Assembly (NCBI GenBank): GCA_021777365.1
Contig: JAJYDP010000151.1
Coordinates: 1-9,359 of the forward strand
DNA length: 9,359 nt
DNA from: Chloroflexota bacterium
GTDB lineage: Bacteria; Chloroflexota; Limnocylindria; Limnocylindrales; CSP1-4
Direction of reading: 5' to 3'
Under the pieces are notes generated by a model. That model was not told the DNA's origin, did not search any database, and was given only the letters and a program-made list of their open reading frames with translations. The first letter of the stretch is position 1. Each line of letters starts with the position of its first letter. The position numbers and the translations under genes were made by a program. Positions 6,625 through 9,359 of this stretch are shown here, piece by piece.

Positions 6625-6980
6625 CGGGCCTCTCCTTCGCTCGCTCCCGCGGCTGCGTCGAGCACCTCGCGCGCCCACCCGTAGGCGGCCGCCGTGGCAG
6701 GAAAGCCGGCCGTGGGCACCGCGAGGGCGACGGCATGGAGCAGGGCCTCGGCCGTGATCCCCTCCTCGAGCCCGCGCCGGACGTGCGAGCGCACCGCTCC
6801 CTCGGAGGACAGCCCGATCGCGATCCCCAGCTTCACCAACCGCTGCTCGCGCAGGGTCAGCGGGCCGGCCGCGCGGCAGGCTTCGGCCACCGCATCGTAC
6901 GCACCGGCCACGTCAGGGTACGAGGCTCGCAGCGCCAGGTACACGCCCGGGAGGTAGCCTCCCGGCTGTTGGTCGTTCAT
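6621..6980 (-). CDS. Carboxymuconolactone decarboxylase (CMD/AhpD-like) family protein
   Basis: The 119-residue protein has the CMD fold pattern: LTLREQRLVKLGIAIGLSSEGAVRSHVRRGLEEG (41-74), then ITAEALLHAVALAV (75-88) and AGFPATAAAYGWAREVL (91-107). In AhpD-type members this stretch holds a CxxC peroxidase/disulfide motif; here those positions read SSEGAVRSH, with no cysteine, while the histidine (66) and a nearby glutamate (60) are kept. Only one cysteine (C35) occurs, outside the motif, so thiol-based AhpD chemistry is unlikely. The ATG at 6978-6980 has GGAGG five bases upstream and is preferred to the long upstream extension, which looks non-coding. It is the first gene of the minus-strand arm and overlaps the DUF6457 gene by four bases. 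Exact function unknown. Confidence 0.88.
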   Translation of the reverse strand: MNDQQPGGYLPGVYLALRASYPDVAGAYDAVAEACRAAGPLTLREQRLVKLGIAIGLSSEGAVRSHVRRGLEEGITAEALLHAVALAVPTAGFPATAAAYGWAREVLDAAAGASEGEAR

Positions 6981-7271
6981 GGATCCCTCCAGGAGTGAAC
7001 GGGAGCGATCGCCGGGCCGTCGCGTGGCATGGTAGCCGCACGGACTGCCGATTGCCGCGGCAGTCCGCATGCTGGAAGTCCACTTTTCTCGCCGAACGGC
7101 AGGCGACTGGCATGCCGGATGACCCCTGACCCTCCACCGGAGGTCGACCAGCATGGCGGACGGTGCGGTGGTTCGCCGCTCGTCCAGGCGGCGAGCCTGG
7201 CCCCGGGGATTGCGCCCCGCGGGCGGCGGTGCGCACCGCGATTCCCACGGTACGGGAGGGAGCAGGGACCC
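6981..7271. promoter_or_regulatory. Divergent intergenic region between the two arms
   Basis: This 291-bp region separates the CMD-like gene (minus) from the Fe-S subunit gene (plus) and must hold both promoters unless transcription comes from further away. I found no clear -35/-10 pair on either strand and no convincing sigma-54 -24/-12 site. It contains a perfect ten-bp inverted repeat (7041-7067) and a 14-base palindrome GCGGTGCGCACCGC at 7226-7239, 32 bases before the Fe-S start. The palindrome alone is compatible with chance at this base composition. Confidence 0.55.
7041..7067. repeat. Perfect 10-bp inverted repeat in the divergent region
   Basis: CGGACTGCCG at 7041-7050 is exactly complementary to CGGCAGTCCG at 7058-7067, with a seven-base spacer ATTGCCG. 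It is 61 bases upstream of the CMD-like gene start and about 205 bases upstream of the Fe-S gene. A dyad of this size suits a dimeric regulator, or it may be a leader hairpin. It shares no clear sequence with the inverted repeat upstream of feoA. A repeat of this length is only marginally above chance at this GC. Confidence 0.4.
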
Positions 7272-8264
7272 ATGCCGAACCCGGAGACTCAGGGGGGCAC
7301 GGCCGTCGCAACGCCCGAACCGGCAGCCGACTCTGCCGAAACCACGGCCCTCCAACGACGCGAGTTCATGACCAAGGCGGCCGCCGTCCTGGCGGCCGGG
7401 GCCGTCCTTCCATGGGGTGGACTCCAGGCGACGGTGTTCGCCCCAGACAGGGAGAAGACCGCGAAGGGACATGGCGCCCGGCGTGCCGTGGCCGCCCCCG
7501 CGTTCGACATCAGCCCCCAGGCGGACGAGGACATCCTGGTCCGCATGCAGCGCGACCTGGTCCGTGCCCTGCGGAAGCCGATCGAGCAGCGCCGGTGGGG
7601 CATGGTCATCGACACGCGCAAGTGCGTGGCCTGCATGTCGTGCACCGTCGCGTGTGTGATGGAGAACAAGCTACCCCCCGGCGTCGTCTACCGTCCGGTC
7701 GTCGACACCGAGATCGGAACCTACCCCAACGTCACCCGGCGGTTCCTGCCCCGGCCGTGCATGCAGTGCGAGAACCCGCCGTGCGTCGCGGTCTGCCCCG
7801 TCGCGGCGACGTTCAAGCGGCCGGACGGGATCGTCGAGATCGACTACGACGCCTGCATCGGCTGCCGGTACTGCATCACCGCCTGCCCGTATCAGGCTCG
7901 AACCTTCGACTTCGGCGCCAACTGGACCGACAACGCGGCGCGCGGCCCGGAGGCCGCGCTCGCGCTCGACTCGGGCGCGCCCTACGAACACCTCCCCAAC
8001 TTCGAATACAGCGAGGAGTGGCGTCGGGCCGAGGGCGTCGTCCCCACGAGCCCGGTCGGAAACGCCCGGAAGTGCACGTTCTGCGCCCACAGGCTCGAGG
8101 TGGGCTTGCTGCCGATGTGCGTCACGACGTGCATCGGCCGGGCGACGTTCTTCGGCGACCTCGACGATCCGACCGCCCTCGTCTCGGAGCTCACCGCCAG
8201 CCCCAGCGTGACCCGACTCAAGGAAGAGCTTGGGACCGAGCCCAAGGTCTTCTACCTGCTGTGA
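7272..8264 (+). CDS. Tat-exported four-[4Fe-4S] electron-transfer subunit of a molybdoenzyme complex
   Basis: The 330-residue protein carries electrons between a membrane quinol subunit and a molybdopterin catalytic subunit (PsrB/TtrB/SrdB/DsrO type). Four cysteine groups are complete: C118-x2-C121-x2-C124-x3-C128; C163-x2-C166-x4-C171-x3-C175; C195-x2-C198-x2-C201-x3-C205; C268-x2-C271-x11-C283-x3-C287, enough for four [4Fe-4S] clusters. Near the N-terminus is a twin-arginine signal, [20 protein letters not shown] (29-48), after a long 28-residue lead, so this subunit has its own Tat signal and the complex should face outside the cytoplasm. The ATG at 7272-7274 follows GGGAGGGAGCAGGG; an upstream extension of the frame lacks family features. 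The NrfD-type gene begins 13 bases after the stop. The substrate cannot be read from this subunit. Confidence 0.95.
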   Translation: MPNPETQGGTAVATPEPAADSAETTALQRREFMTKAAAVLAAGAVLPWGGLQATVFAPDREKTAKGHGARRAVAAPAFDISPQADEDILVRMQRDLVRALRKPIEQRRWGMVIDTRKCVACMSCTVACVMENKLPPGVVYRPVVDTEIGTYPNVTRRFLPRPCMQCENPPCVAVCPVAATFKRPDGIVEIDYDACIGCRYCITACPYQARTFDFGANWTDNAARGPEAALALDSGAPYEHLPNFEYSEEWRRAEGVVPTSPVGNARKCTFCAHRLEVGLLPMCVTTCIGRATFFGDLDDPTALVSELTASPSVTRLKEELGTEPKVFYLL

Positions 8265-8277
8265 GGAGGACCGAGGC

Positions 8278-9359
8278 ATGACTGCCGGGACACGAGCACC
8301 CCAGCTCACCGGTCTTGGCTGGCCGCCCGCCGTGCGCTACGGCGCCCTCGTCGTCTGGCTGGTGGCCGCGGTCATCGGGGCGATCGGGATCGGCCAGCGG
8401 CTCCTGCTCGGCGAGCGGCTGACGGCCTACTCGAGCTACATCCCGTGGGGCCTGTGGGTCGCCGCGTACATCTTCTTCGTCGGCCTCTCTGCCGGGGCGT
8501 TCCTCCTGTCCAGCCTCGTCTACGTCTTCGGCGTCCGCCAGTTCGAGCGGATTGGGCCGCTCGCGCTCTTCGTGGCGGCGGTCACGCTCGCGATGGCCCT
8601 CCTCTCGATCCTCTTCGACCTGGGCCACATGGAGCGCTTCTGGGAGGTGTTCGTCCGGCCCCAGTTCCACTCGATGATGGCCTGGATGGTCTGGCTCTAT
8701 GCCGCCTACTTCTTGCTCCTGCTCGGGGAGCTGTTCCTTGCTCTCCGCCGCCGCGTCGTGCGCCTGAGTGCGGACCAGATCGGTCGCGACGACCGGTGGA
8801 TCCGGATCCTGGGCACGATCGGCGTCCCGCTCGCCGTCGCCTTCCACGGCGGTGTCGGCGCCTTGTTCGGTACGGTCGTCGCGCGCGAGTACTGGAACAC
8901 GGCGCTCTTCCCGATCATCTTCCTCAGCGGCGCGCTCCTGTCCGGCAGCGCGCTCCTGACCGCCACCGTGGTGTTCATCTGGCCGACGCGGGATGCGGCG
9001 TGGCGCGAGCTCGTGGGCGGGCTCGTCAAGATCGTCATCGGCCTCGTCCTGCTCGAGCTCCTGCTCGAGTTCGCCGAATTCACGATCCCGGCCTGGTACC
9101 AGGTCGGCTCGGGGGCCAACCTCATCACGTATGTGCTGTTCGGGCCGTTCTGGTACGTGTTCTGGGTGGTCTACCTCCTCCTCGGGGTCGTGGTCCCACT
9201 CATCCTCCTGACCCGACGCAACATTGCCCTGCAGGGCATCGGCGCGGCGCTCGTCGCGATCACCTTCTTCGCCGTCCGGCTCAACCTGATCATCCCGGGC
9301 CTGATCACGCCCGAGCTCCGAGGCCTCGAGCACGCGTATCTCGACCCGGTTGCCGGTCG
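8278..9359 (+). CDS. NrfD/PsrC-family membrane quinol subunit, 3' end cut by window
   Basis: The frame stays open for 360 codons to the window end. It is an integral membrane protein with about eight to nine helices visible, and it anchors the complex and exchanges electrons with the quinone pool. Family features are SSYIPWGLWVAAYIFFVGLS (52-71) followed by AGAFLLSSLVYVFG, the HMERFWEVF stretch (117-125), HSMMAWMVWLYAAYF (131-145), FHGGVGALFGTVVAREYWNT (189-208) and a late NIALQGIGAALVAITFFAVR (315-334). GAGGAGG overlapping the stop of the Fe-S gene serves as ribosome binding site for the ATG at 8278-8280, showing a tight operon. Most NrfD proteins are roughly 300-420 residues, so only a short C-terminal part should be missing. 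The next gene, outside the window, is expected to be the catalytic molybdopterin subunit. Confidence 0.94.
   Translation, partial: MTAGTRAPQLTGLGWPPAVRYGALVVWLVAAVIGAIGIGQRLLLGERLTAYSSYIPWGLWVAAYIFFVGLSAGAFLLSSLVYVFGVRQFERIGPLALFVAAVTLAMALLSILFDLGHMERFWEVFVRPQFHSMMAWMVWLYAAYFLLLLGELFLALRRRVVRLSADQIGRDDRWIRILGTIGVPLAVAFHGGVGALFGTVVAREYWNTALFPIIFLSGALLSGSALLTATVVFIWPTRDAAWRELVGGLVKIVIGLVLLELLLEFAEFTIPAWYQVGSGANLITYVLFGPFWYVFWVVYLLLGVVVPLILLTRRNIALQGIGAALVAITFFAVRLNLIIPGLITPELRGLEHAYLDPVAG

Noticed and set aside
7029..7271. N-terminal extension of the Fe-S subunit frame
   Set aside because: It would bury the twin-arginine signal more than 100 residues into the protein; the ATG at 7272 has a good ribosome binding site.
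6981..7472. Long N-terminal extension of the CMD-like frame
   Set aside because: A strong ribosome binding site precedes the ATG at 6980, the CMD fold starts there, and the upstream translation is arginine- and proline-rich without similarity.
8218..9333. 371-codon minus-strand open frame
   Set aside because: Antisense to the NrfD gene; almost entirely charged residues, typical of the complement of a membrane protein gene.
1..9359. CRISPR arrays, tRNA or rRNA genes, insertion sequences, transposases
   Set aside because: No regularly spaced repeats, no cloverleaf or rRNA segments and no transposase motifs or flanking terminal repeats were seen.

Overview
The window is high-GC bacterial DNA (by eye about two thirds G+C) with short intergenic gaps, overlapping start/stop codons and strong Shine-Dalgarno sites. 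The proteins suggest a free-living respiring bacterium. A Chloroflexota- or Actinobacteriota-like origin is my guess from GC and gene types (DUF6457, cysteine-free CMD protein, FeoA-FeoB); the sequence does not prove it.

Layout: everything left of about 6980 that is intact reads on the minus strand, and everything right of 7272 reads on the plus strand. The two arms meet at a 291-bp divergent region (6981-7271).

Left end, 1-2711: an iron-uptake operon feoA-feoB (minus strand, 4-bp overlap), followed at 1-25 by the likely start of another minus-strand gene. Upstream of feoA are a perfect 13-bp inverted repeat, a candidate promoter, and a decayed C-terminal piece of a second feoB on the opposite strand.

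Middle, 2832-6980, minus strand, in transcription order: a carboxymuconolactone-decarboxylase-like protein, a DUF6457 protein (4-bp overlap), a 444-bp gap without a recognisable gene, a DsrE-FmdE-zinc ribbon fusion protein, a TauE/SafE exporter broken by one extra G in a seven-G run, and a TDT/SLAC1-type anion channel. The two transporters are of types known to move sulfite or similar anions.

Right arm, 7272-9359, plus strand: a Tat-signal ferredoxin-like subunit with 16 cysteines for four [4Fe-4S] clusters, then an NrfD-type membrane quinol subunit cut by the window end. These are the electron-transfer and membrane subunits of a complex iron-sulfur molybdoenzyme. The order Fe-S then NrfD matches ttrBCA and srdBCA, so a molybdopterin catalytic subunit may follow just outside the window.

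Working hypothesis (inference): the divergent locus encodes a respiratory reductase or oxidase for a sulfur, selenium or related oxyanion, with accessory proteins for sulfur handling and molybdenum-cofactor maturation (DsrE-FmdE, DUF6457) and anion export (TauE, TDT). The most unusual item is the DsrE-FmdE-zinc ribbon fusion, which also carries a strong internal ribosome binding site at its domain junction.
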